In this document: in pieces, positions 10,199 through 22,340 of the stretch | How positions within the stretch are numbered: the stretch's first letter is position 1 | Layout: each line of letters starts with the position of its first letter | Origin: Diogma glabrata | Taxonomy: Eukaryota; Arthropoda; Insecta; Diptera; Cylindrotomidae | Reading direction: 5' to 3' | Assembly: GCA_963693315.1 (NCBI GenBank) | Contig: OY856186.1 | Location: forward strand, 90,650,047 to 90,714,046 | DNA: 64,000 nucleotides | Made by a program: the position numbers and the translations under genes | The notes under the pieces: generated by a model | Seen by the model: the letters and a program-made list of their open reading frames with translations, nothing else | Databases searched by the model: none | Told to the model about the DNA's origin: nothing

Positions 10199-13100
10199 AT
10201 GGCTGAATTAGAGCTCCTCAAAAAGCAGCGTGCTGCGTTTAAGGGCCAATTGACCAATTTTAAGACCCAAGTTCCAACTGCTGAATCATTTGGAGCAGTC
10301 GAAGTTCTTCTTAGTCGGCTTCAACGTGTTTACGACAAGTATGACGGTGTCCAGTCAAAAATCGAGATATTAGATGAATTTGCTACTCCTGATCGCTCTG
10401 GCTTTGAGGAAGAGTATAGTAAGTTAGAGATCGTGTTGAGAGATAAATTGCACGACCTCAAAAAATCGGAAGACAGTTCCCTGTCAACCTCATTTCACAA
10501 TACGTCTCAGCATGAGCTAAATCCTAATACCAATGTCTCTGCTGGAGTTAGACTTCCAGAGCTTACACTGCCGTTCTTTAGTGGTTTGGAATCGGAGTGG
10601 TTATCGTTTCGAGACATTTTTCTTGATTTAATCCACACGAAGGCTTTAGATGAAACAGTTAAGTTCTTATATTTAATCTCAAGTATTCGAGCAGGGTCTG
10701 CGTTTGCACTAATCGAGAGTCTTCCCGTAACTGCGGCCAACTACACTGTAGCTTGGAAATTATTGTGCGACAAATATAATAACGAAATATCGATTCAACG
10801 GCACCATACCCGGGAACTCTATGACGCCCGAACTCCTCAGGAGCACTCAGCTAAAGCTCTCCAAATGTTTGTTGAGAAGATCTTCAAACATTATAATGCA
10901 TTAAAATCCCTAAAGGTAGCTGTTTCTGAATGGGATTTAATTCTAGTTCACCACCTGATTCAACGATTGGACACGGCATCTAGGGTCCATGTGGTAAAAC
11001 ACACCAAACCAAATGATTTGCTTCGGTTTGACGAATTAATGCAGCTGTTGCGTAACCGAGTCAGAGTGCTCGAGACATTAGCATCTACATCAGCTCACAC
11101 TCATTCTCGAGTGAATAAGTCATACAAACCAGTCGCTCTAAATGCCACACACACACCGCCGGCAAGTTCGTCCGACAAATGTAGTTGTTGCTTGGGAAAC
11201 CATATGTTGGCTCATTGTCCAGAATTCTCCAGCACTAAATTCACGCCAAGATCCAGATATGATTTTATCAAGAATCGCCGTCTTTGTGGAAATTGCTTAC
11301 GAGATCGTCATCCTCTCAGTGAATGTCGTCAACCGCCGTGTCAAACGTGCGCACTCAAACACCATACATTATTGCATTTCGAACGCAACAATCAATTTCC
11401 GGATGTTAAAATGCAACCAGTTGTAGCTAACTGTTCCGAACTTCAGTCACTCAATAATGATTGCAGTGAAGCGACGTGTGCTGCGGTAACCAGTCTGAAA
11501 GTCTCATCAGAGACTACACCCACCAAGTTCAGCAAGGTCATTCTTATCGGCACTGCTTTAGTGCGAGCATCAGTTAATGATGGTATCCAAATCCTCTGCA
11601 GAGCTTTACTAGACAGCGGCTCAACAATGAATTTTGTTACTACACAAACATGCAAATTGTTACAGGCACGTAAACACGTCACATCTAAAACCATTACCGG
11701 TATTGCGGGATCACAAACATTGATCAAACACAAAATCTATTTAAAAATCTCTTCGTGTGTCTCAGCCTTTGCTACGACGTTAAAATGTTATGTTCTTCCC
11801 ACCATTACCCATGAAATACCTTCTACAAGAGTTATGCTTCCCAAGCTAACCTTACCTGATCACATAAAATTGGCCGATCCCCACTTTAATGTACCAAATC
11901 GGATCGACATTCTGTTGGGTGCTGAGATTTATCAATGTCTGTTCAAAGGGTCATCAGTTCAACTTCATCGCGACTTACCTCCATTTTATGAGTCTGAATT
12001 GGGCTACGTGGTTATTGGTAAAACGAATATTTCATGCACTCCAAGGACTCAATCTCAATCACATATAGCGTTGTGCAGCATCCAATCTCTCGAAGCTCAA
12101 GTAAAACGATTTTGGGAACTGGAATCAGTATCGTCCAAACCGGTGTGGTCTAAAGAAGAATTCGCATGCGAAACTCATTTCAAGGAACATGTCAAGAGAT
12201 CAGTTGATGGCCGATACACCGTCGCACTCCCTACCAATCCCAAGTTAGACCAACTAGGTTTATCCGATCTGTCAGCGCGTCGTCAGTTCTACGCCCTGGA
12301 AACTCGTTTACAAGGGAAACCTGAGGTCTATAAACAATACCAAGACTTTATGCGTGAATACTATCAGTTGGGACACATGACCACTGCGGTACACGACAGT
12401 GATAAATGCAACTTTTACTTGCCCCATCATTATGTGATAAAGGAACAAAGTGAAACAACAAAGTTGCGCGTAGTATTCAATGCGTCCGCAAAATCTTCAT
12501 CTCTTGTTTCCCTGAACGACTGCCTGATGGTAGGCCCTACGATCCAACAGGATCTTGTTTCGATAATGCTTCGCTTTCGGAAACATAACATTGCGTTCAG
12601 TGCTGACATCGCGAAGATGTATCGACAGATCAGACTTCGAGATGACCAACAAGACCTTCAACGAGTATTTTGGCGCTTAAACTCTTCCGAACGTCTTCAA
12701 GTGTTCAAACTCGCCACTGTTACATACGGAACTGCAAGTGCTCCATTTTTAGCCACTCGGACGCTACATCAGCTCGCCATTGATGAACGTATCAAATATC
12801 CAGAAGCATCTAAAATTCTTGATAGTGACTTTTATGTAGATGATGTATTAACGGGAGCATCAAACATGTCAGAGGCCAGCCAACTGAAGACAGAGTTAAT
12901 TGAACTTCTAGCCTGCGGTGGCTTCGAACTACGAAAGTTTGTTTCTAACATGAAGCAATTATCATCGGAAGATCACGACACATCAACCGTTACCATTTTA
13001 TTGGGGGTTATATGGAATACAAAATCTGATCAGTTCGAAATGGTATTTGACTTGCCTCCTACTGTTGCTTTATGTACCAAGCGCAGGCTTCTTTCGGAAT

Positions 13101-15406
13101 TATGCCAAATTTTTGATCCTTTGGGTATTTGTGCTCCAATTGTTCTCACCGGAAAACTCATCATGCAAGCTATTTGGAAACTTCAAACTCTGGGTTGGGA
13201 TGATCCACTACCACCTCACATCGCACAAGCCTGGTCAACTTACAAACAGGAATTAAATACATTACAACGAATCAACATCCCTCGGTTAATTGCTTCCTCC
13301 ACGTCTAATCCGATCGAACTGCATGGGTTTTGCGACGCTTCCGAGCGAGCATACGGTTGTGTACTGTACACCCGAACCTTCTCCTCAACGAATCAATATC
13401 AACTAAATCTCATTTGTGCGAAAACAAGAGTGGCACCGTTGAAGCAGGAAACGATCCCACGGTTGGAACTATGCGCAGCAGTACTCTTATCAGAATTGAC
13501 TCAGAAAGTTATGTCTGTCTTGAAAATGAATTTTAGTGCGGTATACCTTTGGACAGATTCACAAATCACGTTGCATCGAATTAAGTCAGAGCCATCAAAA
13601 TATGCAGTATTTGTAGCAAATCGTCTTTCAAGAATTCAAGAGCTTACGTCAGCTAATGATTGGTATTACGTTCCTACAGCTGCAAACCCAGCGGATTTAG
13701 CGTCTCGAGGACTTATGCCTTCGTCCTTTTCTGCGGCATCACTTTGGTGGATAGGACCCGAGTTCTTGAAGAGCCATTCGTCAGCCTGGTCAATCTCACA
13801 TGACATCAATCTACCAGATGAATTTGTGAACTTGGAGGTGCGTAAAACCAACGATCGTGGTTTAGTCCACTCTACAACAGATGATAACTCTCTTTTTATT
13901 CGATTTTCGTCTCTCACAAGGCTAATTCGAGTTGTTGCCTATATGCTTCGTTTTACTAACAATACAAAACATAGAGATATTCGAGAAGGTAATGCGTCCA
14001 TTTTTCTATTACCTAACGATATTAAAAATGCTACACTGTGTTTGATCCGAATGGTTCAACGAAGTAATTTTAGTGACGACATTCGGTGTATTAAAAAGAC
14101 TAAGTATTGTTCACCTAGCAGTTCACTTCGATCTCTTGCGATATTCTTAGATAAAGACGATATATTAAGAGTCGGCGGTCGTCTGAATAACGCAATAATT
14201 TCAGAGGATCAGAAACATCCGATCCTACTACCTGGTAATCATCCCTTCAGTGTATTAATCGTACGACATGAGCACCAAAAATTGCTACACGCTGGGCCTC
14301 AATCACTTTTATATAACCTTCGCTTGCAATATTGGATAACTGGTGGACGCAACTTATGCAGGACAATCGTCCATCAATGTGTTCGTTGTCATCGAATAAA
14401 ACCACAATTACGCAATCAAGTAATGGGTGAGTTGCCATCTGATAGAGTGAAATCCGTGGAGCGTCCATTTCTCATCGTCGGAGTAGATTTCTGTGGGCCA
14501 TTTTCATATATCCAAACCAATAAAGCCAGAACAAGAATTAAATGCTACATTTGTCTTTTTGTCTGTTTCACCACCAAAGCAGTGCATTTGGAACTTGTGA
14601 TGAGTGCCTCAACTGAATCCTTTTTGGCTTGCTTACGAAGGTTTATTGCTCGACGCGGAATATGCATTCGCATCTATTCGGACAATGCCACCAATTTCGT
14701 CGGATCACGTTCGGAACTGAAGGAGCTCAAAACGTTATTTCTTTCTCAGTCATTTCAAGACACCAGCTTAAAATTCTGCTCCGAAAACGAAATAGAATGG
14801 AAAACCATTCCTCCACGGTCTCCGCATTTTGGGGGTTTGTGGGAGGCTGCAATCAAAAGTGCTAAGCATCATTTCAAACGCGCAGTTGGCAATGCAGCCC
14901 TTACTGTGGAAGAACTCCTTACACTGATTTCACAAATCGAAGCATGTCTCAATTCTCGACCTCTTACGCCCTTATCTAGTGATCCATCAGACTTGACCGC
15001 TCTTTCACCTGGTCATTTTATTATCGGTGCTCCTTTGACATCAATCCCAGAACCATCATTAATTGATTTGTCCAGCAACCGGTTGTCACGCTTGCAACGA
15101 ATCCAACAAAATTTACATCAATTTTGGGAAAGGTGGCACAAAGAATACTTATCGGAACTCCAACGACGACACAAGTGGCATCAGGGCTCACATAAGTTCC
15201 AAGTAGGTTCTTTAGTTATCCTCCATGACGATAATTCACCACCATTAAAATGGCACTTAGGTCGCATAACAGCATTACATCCTGGACAAGATGGGATCAC
15301 TCGTGTGGTTACAGTCAAGACAGCACTGTCAGAATTGAAAAGAGCTGTCAATCGTATAAGTGTTCTACCATTTGAAACCGAGATCGACAAAGGCGTTACT
15401 ACCTAA
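10199..15406 (+). CDS. BEL/Pao Gag-Pol polyprotein
   Basis: One uninterrupted frame of 1,735 aa from ATG 10199. Approximate order by residue: N-terminal helical region (1-90); DUF1759-type Gag (118-270; LPFFSGLESEWLSFRDIF); zinc-finger motifs (327-345, and 363-395 with CGNCLRDRHPLSEC); DUF1758-type aspartic protease (LLDSGS near 470, ILLGAEIY near 570); reverse transcriptase (LRVVFNASAKS near 755, catalytic FYVDD near 880); Pao RNase H region (FDPLGICAP near 970, GFCDASERAYG near 1043, WTDSQ near 1118); integrase zinc-binding HxxH...CxxC (1357-1400); integrase core with D in VGVDFCGPF, D in IYSDNATNF and E in GGLWEAAIK (about 1422-1550); and a C-terminal DUF5641-type domain (KWHLGRI). All catalytic motifs are intact. 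It would form the particle, copy the RNA and integrate it. Confidence 0.95.
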   Translation: MAELELLKKQRAAFKGQLTNFKTQVPTAESFGAVEVLLSRLQRVYDKYDGVQSKIEILDEFATPDRSGFEEEYSKLEIVLRDKLHDLKKSEDSSLSTSFHNTSQHELNPNTNVSAGVRLPELTLPFFSGLESEWLSFRDIFLDLIHTKALDETVKFLYLISSIRAGSAFALIESLPVTAANYTVAWKLLCDKYNNEISIQRHHTRELYDARTPQEHSAKALQMFVEKIFKHYNALKSLKVAVSEWDLILVHHLIQRLDTASRVHVVKHTKPNDLLRFDELMQLLRNRVRVLETLASTSAHTHSRVNKSYKPVALNATHTPPASSSDKCSCCLGNHMLAHCPEFSSTKFTPRSRYDFIKNRRLCGNCLRDRHPLSECRQPPCQTCALKHHTLLHFERNNQFPDVKMQPVVANCSELQSLNNDCSEATCAAVTSLKVSSETTPTKFSKVILIGTALVRASVNDGIQILCRALLDSGSTMNFVTTQTCKLLQARKHVTSKTITGIAGSQTLIKHKIYLKISSCVSAFATTLKCYVLPTITHEIPSTRVMLPKLTLPDHIKLADPHFNVPNRIDILLGAEIYQCLFKGSSVQLHRDLPPFYESELGYVVIGKTNISCTPRTQSQSHIALCSIQSLEAQVKRFWELESVSSKPVWSKEEFACETHFKEHVKRSVDGRYTVALPTNPKLDQLGLSDLSARRQFYALETRLQGKPEVYKQYQDFMREYYQLGHMTTAVHDSDKCNFYLPHHYVIKEQSETTKLRVVFNASAKSSSLVSLNDCLMVGPTIQQDLVSIMLRFRKHNIAFSADIAKMYRQIRLRDDQQDLQRVFWRLNSSERLQVFKLATVTYGTASAPFLATRTLHQLAIDERIKYPEASKILDSDFYVDDVLTGASNMSEASQLKTELIELLACGGFELRKFVSNMKQLSSEDHDTSTVTILLGVIWNTKSDQFEMVFDLPPTVALCTKRRLLSELCQIFDPLGICAPIVLTGKLIMQAIWKLQTLGWDDPLPPHIAQAWSTYKQELNTLQRINIPRLIASSTSNPIELHGFCDASERAYGCVLYTRTFSSTNQYQLNLICAKTRVAPLKQETIPRLELCAAVLLSELTQKVMSVLKMNFSAVYLWTDSQITLHRIKSEPSKYAVFVANRLSRIQELTSANDWYYVPTAANPADLASRGLMPSSFSAASLWWIGPEFLKSHSSAWSISHDINLPDEFVNLEVRKTNDRGLVHSTTDDNSLFIRFSSLTRLIRVVAYMLRFTNNTKHRDIREGNASIFLLPNDIKNATLCLIRMVQRSNFSDDIRCIKKTKYCSPSSSLRSLAIFLDKDDILRVGGRLNNAIISEDQKHPILLPGNHPFSVLIVRHEHQKLLHAGPQSLLYNLRLQYWITGGRNLCRTIVHQCVRCHRIKPQLRNQVMGELPSDRVKSVERPFLIVGVDFCGPFSYIQTNKARTRIKCYICLFVCFTTKAVHLELVMSASTESFLACLRRFIARRGICIRIYSDNATNFVGSRSELKELKTLFLSQSFQDTSLKFCSENEIEWKTIPPRSPHFGGLWEAAIKSAKHHFKRAVGNAALTVEELLTLISQIEACLNSRPLTPLSSDPSDLTALSPGHFIIGAPLTSIPEPSLIDLSSNRLSRLQRIQQNLHQFWERWHKEYLSELQRRHKWHQGSHKFQVGSLVILHDDNSPPLKWHLGRITALHPGQDGITRVVTVKTALSELKRAVNRISVLPFETEIDKGVTT

Positions 15407-16010
15407 CATGTTCATCGTAACGTAACTTGCTTTCAGACATACCATCATTAACCCGATTTTAATACAAACTCGGCTAAAATCATTCATATGTTCCTTCTAC
15501 TAACTTGATGATCCTCCACATTAAATAAACCACCTAGCCTTGGTCATAACATGTGTATCAAATAGGAGTTGTTTCTATTTTTTTGATGTCACATACATCT
15601 CCTCACAAGCATAATCATTAAACTCTCCCCACTTATAAATTAAGTAGCGATGAGTTGTCTATAACTTAAAATCCTGCAGCTCTAGTCAATTCGGCAAACA
15701 ACTACAATTGCCGCTAGGAACAAGTTGGTTGTTACAGTTGTTGACTGCATAGACAAAGGATTATACGAATCATCGTCTCCTATATTTCATATCAAGCGAT
15801 AAAACATATACCATGTAGGTCATTGTTATCAGATAAATTCTTATCAATTAAAGTTCTCATTTTAATTGCAGTTGTATCATTTAATTTCAATAGTAATTTA
15901 TATGTTTTATCTAACTTCAATCCAATACAGTACTAGCATTTATTATTTCCCGCTACCTAAACCAAACAGAGAATTTCGTCCCATTTTCGCATCAATTTCG
16001 TTGGGTTTCC

Positions 16011-16450
16011 TGTGAAGAGCATTCTCACGTAACCAACACTTTCGTTGGTTCCGTGAAGAGTATTTTAACCAACAAACGTTGGTTCGAGTCTTCACAATGT
16101 ACAAGAGTTGTGAACTTGAAATCACTAAAACTGGTATAAGAAAATCAAAAGTCAAAAGACTTTTCACAGTGCAAATCGATCAAGAACTTACAACCTCGAT
16201 CGGCTGTTATTTATCGTAATTTCACATTCCTGTGAAGAGCATTCTCACGTCACCATCACTTTCGTTGGTTCCGTGAAGAGTATTTTAACCAACAAACGTT
16301 GGTTCGAGTCTTCACAATGTACAAGAGTTGTGAACTTGAAATCACTAAAACTGGTATAAGAAAATCAAAAGTCAAAAGACTTTTCACAGTGCAAATCGAT
16401 CAAGAACTTACAACCTCGATCGGCTGTTACTTATGGTAATTCCACAATCA
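16011..16450. repeat. 220-bp direct repeat, two copies
   Basis: Units start at 16011 and 16231 with TGTGAAGAGCATTCTCACG and are nearly identical. Each contains the short palindromic motifs AACCAACAAACGTTGGTT and CCAAC...TTTCGTTGG, which could fold in RNA. Confidence 0.85.
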
Positions 16451-16608
16451 TAACTTTCTAATTCATAAGCTAGTGCATCATAGCTACATTTTGGCTCATG
16501 ATGCCATTCTCGTCAACACATTATGCAATGTGATCAAAACATTCAGTCTTCATTATTGATTTGCATAGTCCATGTCTAACCACTTATTTCGTCGGTTGCT
16601 AAGCACAC

Positions 16609-16977
16609 TCCATGATTAACCATTCAGTCTTCATTAATGCTTTGCATAATTCATGTTTAATCATCTATTTCTTCGGTTGCTACGCACACTCAATGATTAA
16701 ACCTTTAGTCTTCGTCAATGCTCTGCATAATCCAGGTTTAATCATCTATTTCTTCGGTTGCTACGCACACTCAATGATTAAACCTTTAGTCTTCGTCAAT
16801 GCTCTGCATAATCCAGGTTTAATCATCTATTTCTTCGGTTGCTACGCACACTCAATGATTAAACCTTTAGTCTTCGTCAATGCTCTGCATAATCCAGGTT
16901 TAATTATTTATCTCTTGGGTTGCTACGCACACTCAATGATTAAACCTTTAGTCGTCGTCAATGCTCAGCACATTTAA
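16609..16977. repeat. 81-bp tandem repeat, about 4.5 copies
   Basis: ATGATTAAACC recurs at 16693, 16774 and 16855, an exact 81-bp period. Because 81 is divisible by three, one frame stays open (16612-16977) as a 27-residue repeat. That is a consequence of the period rather than evidence of a gene, since no start context or domain supports it. Confidence 0.85.
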
Positions 16978-17876
16978 TGGTTAATCCGCTATAACGTCAG
17001 CTACACACGCACATTAAATGATTTTATCCGTCATGATTTTGGACTAATTCAAATTTTAAATTCACTGTCATCAATTTCGTCGATTGACTCGTCTTCGAAA
17101 GTATTTTAATATACGAGTCATTGTCTCTATCGATCAGAATATTCATCGTCTCAATTTGCGTCATCTGTAATTCCATTTAGGAAGCAGAAACTATTATCAG
17201 TTAGGTCCAATTCAAAATCTAATCGCGTTACTCATGTATCACCACTTCACAACGTCAGTTCCGTTTTGAGTCGTTTACCATTGTCGCTTTGTTACAATCA
17301 TAACACCACCGTTGGTCGAGTCCACAAAATCAGTATTTAGCAAGCTTGATGAAGGTCTCAAGTTGTTGCCTGCGTCACTAAGAACTACACGTTACTGCCC
17401 ATCGTGAACTCTAGCATATTATTCAACCAACCTCAACGGCAGAAAGTACACTGATACTTACAGTAATGCGAGCTTTTAAACTTCACTTCTTGTCATTTGG
17501 CATCTCTCATGATACCTCATGTTCAATTGTAAATAAAAAAAGTACATAATCACAACAGTTGTTGTTGATAAATTTATTCAAAATAAAAAAATATTTTTGT
17601 TTTTGTAAAAATAAACATTTCTAAAGCAAAAAAATGATAATTGGTTGTGAACCAGAAATAAGTATCTTAAAACTAGTAGTAACATAATTTTCTGAATTAA
17701 AGTAACTTACATAAAATGTTCTGAATTAAAATTAAAGTGGTCATATGACACACTTATGATATTAGCTATAAGTTGTTAACTCTCTGAATTTTTAAATAAC
17801 CAATTAGATTAATAGTTTTCATCAATTCATGATTTATAATAATTTATATAAGTAATTATCGTCAAAGGCGGGAATA

Positions 17877-20152
17877 TGTTGACAACGGACAGAGCTGTTC
17901 GAAATAAAAAAACAATAATGTTATGTAAATAGTCATACTTACCAATAATATCTCTGTCCTTCGTCAAAATATTTGTTGAATAACCTCAGTCAACATTTCG
18001 TGGCTGTTTTGTTTTGTTGTCTCTGAAAAAAGAAAGAAAAAAATTGACTTGTATTAATTGGTTAATTACTTTAATTTAAGCTGTTAATTTAAGTTTCGTA
18101 ATTAACTTTGCTTAGCCGTCGGGATTTTTATTAACACTGGATATTGTCTGTCTGCAAACATTAAAATTATTTATATTAAGTAGTTCAGAACTTACAAGTC
18201 TTGCAATCCATGACATCTCCAGCTGTTGATGTTTCCGATCCATAGAATAACACTGAAAGAGAAAGGTTTTATTAATTTATTGTTTGTAATTTAATCAACT
18301 AATTTTACCTTTAATAATATTATTGTTTTTTGAAATGTCAATTTTTGACATTTAGGTTTCATCTGATGAGTTCACGTTCTCACCACTTGGCAAGATTTAT
18401 CATATCTTGTGTCGATACGACAGTATTTAGTACTTATTTATGCTAATGTTGAACACGTGAGCTCTGCAGTCAATAAAATGATTAGTTTTTTGGCTATATA
18501 TTTTAGATTTTATGATTAATAAGTTCTTCTTCTTCGTTTAATTTCTGACAAGTGATGGTTAATTTTTGAGTAGTTAATTTAATACAAATAATGTTCAGAA
18601 GAAATGTAAAATTAATGTGAATTATAAAACATTGTAAAACAAAAATGTTTTTAAAATAAAATAAATAGTTCTACATTTAATTGGTGAAATTGTGCAGTGG
18701 TGTTTTTTGTGTTCATCTGCCTGCCAGTGTTTGCCGAAATTATTGTTGCATGGCCGCCATATTTAAGCATCCGAATATCTGATTGTAATGCTGATTAATT
18801 TTCACAAGGAGTGAAATTCATGTTACAAGCCCTATTTGGCACAGTGTCTTCAAACATTTTTTACTTCTTATGAAATTCATTTTTTAATTCATTGCCCTTT
18901 TTTAGGCAATACAATAATTTACTAGCGCATGCCAACTGAGGCATTGATGAGTTGGCACACAATGATCATCATCATCATCATCATTCATATATGCTGCTGC
19001 TAGGCGTGATAACAGTGGACATGCTTTACAATTCATAACATATTATTTTATCCGTCGTCATCATTGTTAGTTGTCATCATTGTTAGGCGTGCTAACTGTG
19101 GACACGCACATTATCCATCAACTTATATTATATGTCATCGCTCATCATATATTACTTTATCAGTCGTCATCATTGTTAGGCGTGCTAACTGTGGACACGC
19201 ACATTATTCATCAATTTATATTATGTCATCGCTCGTCATATATTGTTTTATCAGTCGTCATCATTGTTAGGCGTGCTAACTGTGGACACGCACATTATCC
19301 ATCAACTTATATTATGTCATCGCTCATCATATATTATTTTATCAGTCGTCATCATTGTTAGGCGTGCTAACTGTGGACACGCACATTATCCATCAACTTA
19401 TATTATGTCATCGCTCATCATATATTACTTTATCAGTCGTCATCATTGTTAGGCGTGCTAACTGTGGACACGCACATTATTCATCAATTTATATTATGTC
19501 ATCAGTCGCCACATATTATTTTATCAGTCGTCATCATTGTTAGGCGTGCTAACTGTGGACACGCACACTACCAATCAATTTATATTATATCATCAGTCGT
19601 CACATATTATATTATCAGTCGCATTCATATCATATTATCAGTCGTCATCATCATCTTCTGCCATTGCTAGGCGTGATAACAGTGGACACGCATACTACCA
19701 ATCAATTTATATTATAACATCAGTCGTCACATATTATATTATCAGTCGCATTCATATCATATCATCAGTCGTCATCATCATCTTCTGCCATTGCTAGGCG
19801 TGATAACAGTGGACACGCATACTATCAATCAATTTATAGTATATCATCAGTCGTCATATAGTATATTATCAGTCACATTTATAGTATATTATCAGTCGTC
19901 ATCATCATCTCCTATCATTGCTAGGCGTGATAACAGTGGACACGCATAACATCAATCAATTTATATTACATCATCAGTTGTCATACATTATTATTATCAG
20001 CCGTCATCATCAACATTTGCCATTCTTAGGCGCGATAACTGAGGACACGCATATAATAAAACCAAAATTCTTGATAGCTCTCTGGCTTTTTATTTAACGT
20101 CGTTCGTCAAAAAGAAAACATACAGTCCACTGCCAAGTCAGAGGCGCCATCA
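17877..20152 (+). repeat. 3' LTR of the BEL element
   Basis: Same length as the 5' LTR and matching wherever compared, at offset 10,374. It carries the same minisatellite at 19002-20054 and AATAAA at 20055-20060. It is followed directly by CTCTC (20153-20157), the right copy of the target duplication. Confidence 0.93.
19002..20054. repeat. Minisatellite inside the 3' LTR
   Basis: Copy of the 8628-9680 array with the same unit number and order. The match shows the array was carried as one block through the last reverse-transcription cycle without visible unit gain or loss. Confidence 0.9.
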
Positions 20153-20802
20153 CTCTCAATATGTAATATTTGTTTTGTCATATAAAACAAATATTGTGTT
20201 TGTTATCTAATTTAAAATTTTAGTTTAGAAGATAAAACATGATTCTCAATCTAATTTAATGAATTATTCTGACAGGAGCTGACAGAAGCCTTCGTAAAAT
20301 TGTAGAAGGGTTGCGCTGACTACAAGAAAAGCTTAGTGAGTCTTAAAAAATTTAATGTGTGATTTTTGTTTGTCTTTAACTTTTTTCAAATTCTCGAGAA
20401 ATAAAACCAAATTTCTTGAGAAATGAGAAATAAAAATCTATAGGGAATTCTTGAGAAATCGAGAAAAAGAATTATCGAGAATAATCTCTAAGCACAGCGA
20501 ATGATGATAAAAAGTAAAGTAATTAGCTTACTGATTTTCTATATTTCCTTTGAGGTACTACCAACCTCCAAAAACCGATATATGTCCAAATCCAATTCTT
20601 TGGCTCGTTTTATTTGAAAACAATTTGTTGACAGTTCAATGCGAATTCCGTTTGGGTCCCATTTGTCAAGGTCAAAAATAATTTTTTGTACGAGTAAACC
20701 GTAAATGCACTTTTGCGATTCAAAAATTGTTCGTAGGCAGGCCTTTTTTTCTTATTGTAACAACAATGCCAAAATTGAAATAACAATTCCTAAAGTTATT
20801 AT

Positions 20803-21501
20803 TAGCTGCGTTTTTTTCATTTAGGTCAGGGTCAAGGTTTGAAAAAAACGATCTGGGTCACGCAAAGAAAAAAAATATTATATTTTAAATGGCAACACTG
20901 TGCTGAGAAGAAAAAAAATTGTGAACTTGTAGCGCCATTTTGAAATTAAAACTCAATAAAAAAAAAATCAAAAATATTTAACGTCTCTTGAAAAATAAAA
21001 CTTCATATAAAAAAAATTCAAAAAAATTTAATCAGAAACGCTAATTTTTTACATATGGCAATGTTCATTGATTATTGCAAATGGCGTGAAATAAAATAAT
21101 TGATAATTAATAAAAAAATTGTAAACATCTATTCTTTAAAAAATATGGATTTTATATCGTAGATATTGCTTTAAAATTAATTTTAAGCAAATTTATTGAA
21201 ATCATGTTGAAAACAAATCATATTAAAATTTATTTTTAACAAATTTAACAAAGCATCTTTGACAGTTTTTTTATTTTGAATAAATTTTCTTTGAGATTTA
21301 TAAGTTTTAAAATGACCATACCAACCTTATAAAATCAAAACCTACGTTTCGCCATCTCTTGCAATTTTATGTAACCAAAATATTTTAGATCATTGATCTA
21401 GACCCAGATAAATATCTGGGTTAAGTTGTTGTTGTTTTTACATGTAAAAAATAGAGTTGATCTAGACCTTGAGCCTGACCCAAATGAAAAAAACGAAGCT
21501 A
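20803..21501. mobile_element. MITE-like element with about 35-bp inverted termini
   Basis: The left end TAGCTGCGTTTTTTTCATTT, continuing AGGTCAGGGTCAAGG, is inverted at the right end as CCTTGAGCCTGACCC...AAATGAAAAAAACGAAGCTA. The flanks are TTATTA-like on both sides, but A/T content makes the duplication ambiguous. There is no transposase. The superfamily was not determined. Confidence 0.55.
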
Positions 21502-22340
21502 TTATTACTATTGTTTCCAAAAACTACTTGGATAAAATGATTTTCTAAAAAAATATTTTACTATTTTGTGTAAATATATGTATTTTTATTTATGCAGATA
21601 ATACAGAACCTTACTCGTACAAAAAATCTTGAATGCAATTCGGGCACAATGTATCTTTTTTGCGGAAAAGACATGCTTTATGCTCTTAATACATAAATAG
21701 CTATTTTTTCGAAATTTCTAGTCTCAACCTCCTCCAAAGAACATTTGAAATTATGACGACCATTTCGTTTTTTCTATACAAAATTCCAACAACCGTGAAT
21801 TTTTTTACATTTTTTATTTTGTAGTGTTCGCAGATAAGTGGGGCTATTTAAATATGTATTGAAAAAAATATTTTCACACTTTTGAAAATAAGTCGAGGTA
21901 ACTTGTCAAGGTCAAAAAATTTTTTCCCGAAATTTTTCCTCTCAACCCTCTCCAAATTTAGAATTTATTTTTGACGTTGGGTGATAGATATATCGTGTCA
22001 AACTTAAATATAATTTCTGTTTTAAATTTGTACTTTCAACCCCCTCTAAAGAACATTTGAAATGATGAGTCCACCACTATGGTTTTTATTCAATCTTTAG
22101 AACAATTTCTACAGCCGTGAATTTTTTGATTTTGTAATGTTTGAAGCTAAGGGGGCGACAGAAAAAATTTGCACATTTTCAACCCAAGAACTTTTAAAAT
22201 TATGACGACCAAAAAAAATTTTCATTTTTCCATATAAAATTCCTGCATCCGTGGTTTAAAAAAAAATATTGCGACGCTGATGCATAGGCTGACTTCACCA
22301 TAGCTCTGGAAACATAGTGTTCTGGATATATAATGAGCTA

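Larger units (their letters stand above)
15407..17876 (+). other. Long non-coding 3' internal region of the BEL element
   Basis: About 2.47 kb between the pol stop and the 3' LTR, holding two different tandem arrays and no ORF with protein-like features. Its end, just before the LTR (TCAAAGGCGGGAATA), is the likely polypurine tract, though a weak one. Many BEL elements have only a short spacer here. This could be the site of a lost env or extra ORF, or a regulatory or packaging region. Confidence 0.7.
7503..20152 (+). mobile_element. Full-length BEL/Pao LTR retrotransposon
   Basis: Two 2,276-bp LTRs (7503-9778 and 17877-20152) flank an internal region with a tRNA-Tyr-type primer site and one intact Pao-type polyprotein. 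The element starts TGTTGAC, ends GCCATCA, and is bordered by CTCTC on both sides (7498-7502 and 20153-20157). Over the stretches I compared, the LTRs match base for base with a constant offset of 10,374. LTRs are identical at insertion, so the insertion is recent. No env-like ORF was found. The 2.47 kb between the pol stop and the 3' LTR is non-coding and holds two tandem arrays. Confidence 0.95.

Noticed and set aside
11142..11426. Additional ORFs inside the BEL polyprotein (also 13047-13256, 13330-13536, 14629-14865 and the minus-strand ones)
   Set aside because: Alternative frames of the well-supported 1,735-codon polyprotein.
16612..16977. 121-codon ORF with 27-residue repeats
   Set aside because: The period is 81 bp, so one frame stays open automatically. 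Nothing else supports translation.
15407..17876. env-like gene in the BEL element
   Set aside because: No open frame long enough; no signal peptide, membrane segment or fusion-type motif was found. Only tandem arrays are present.
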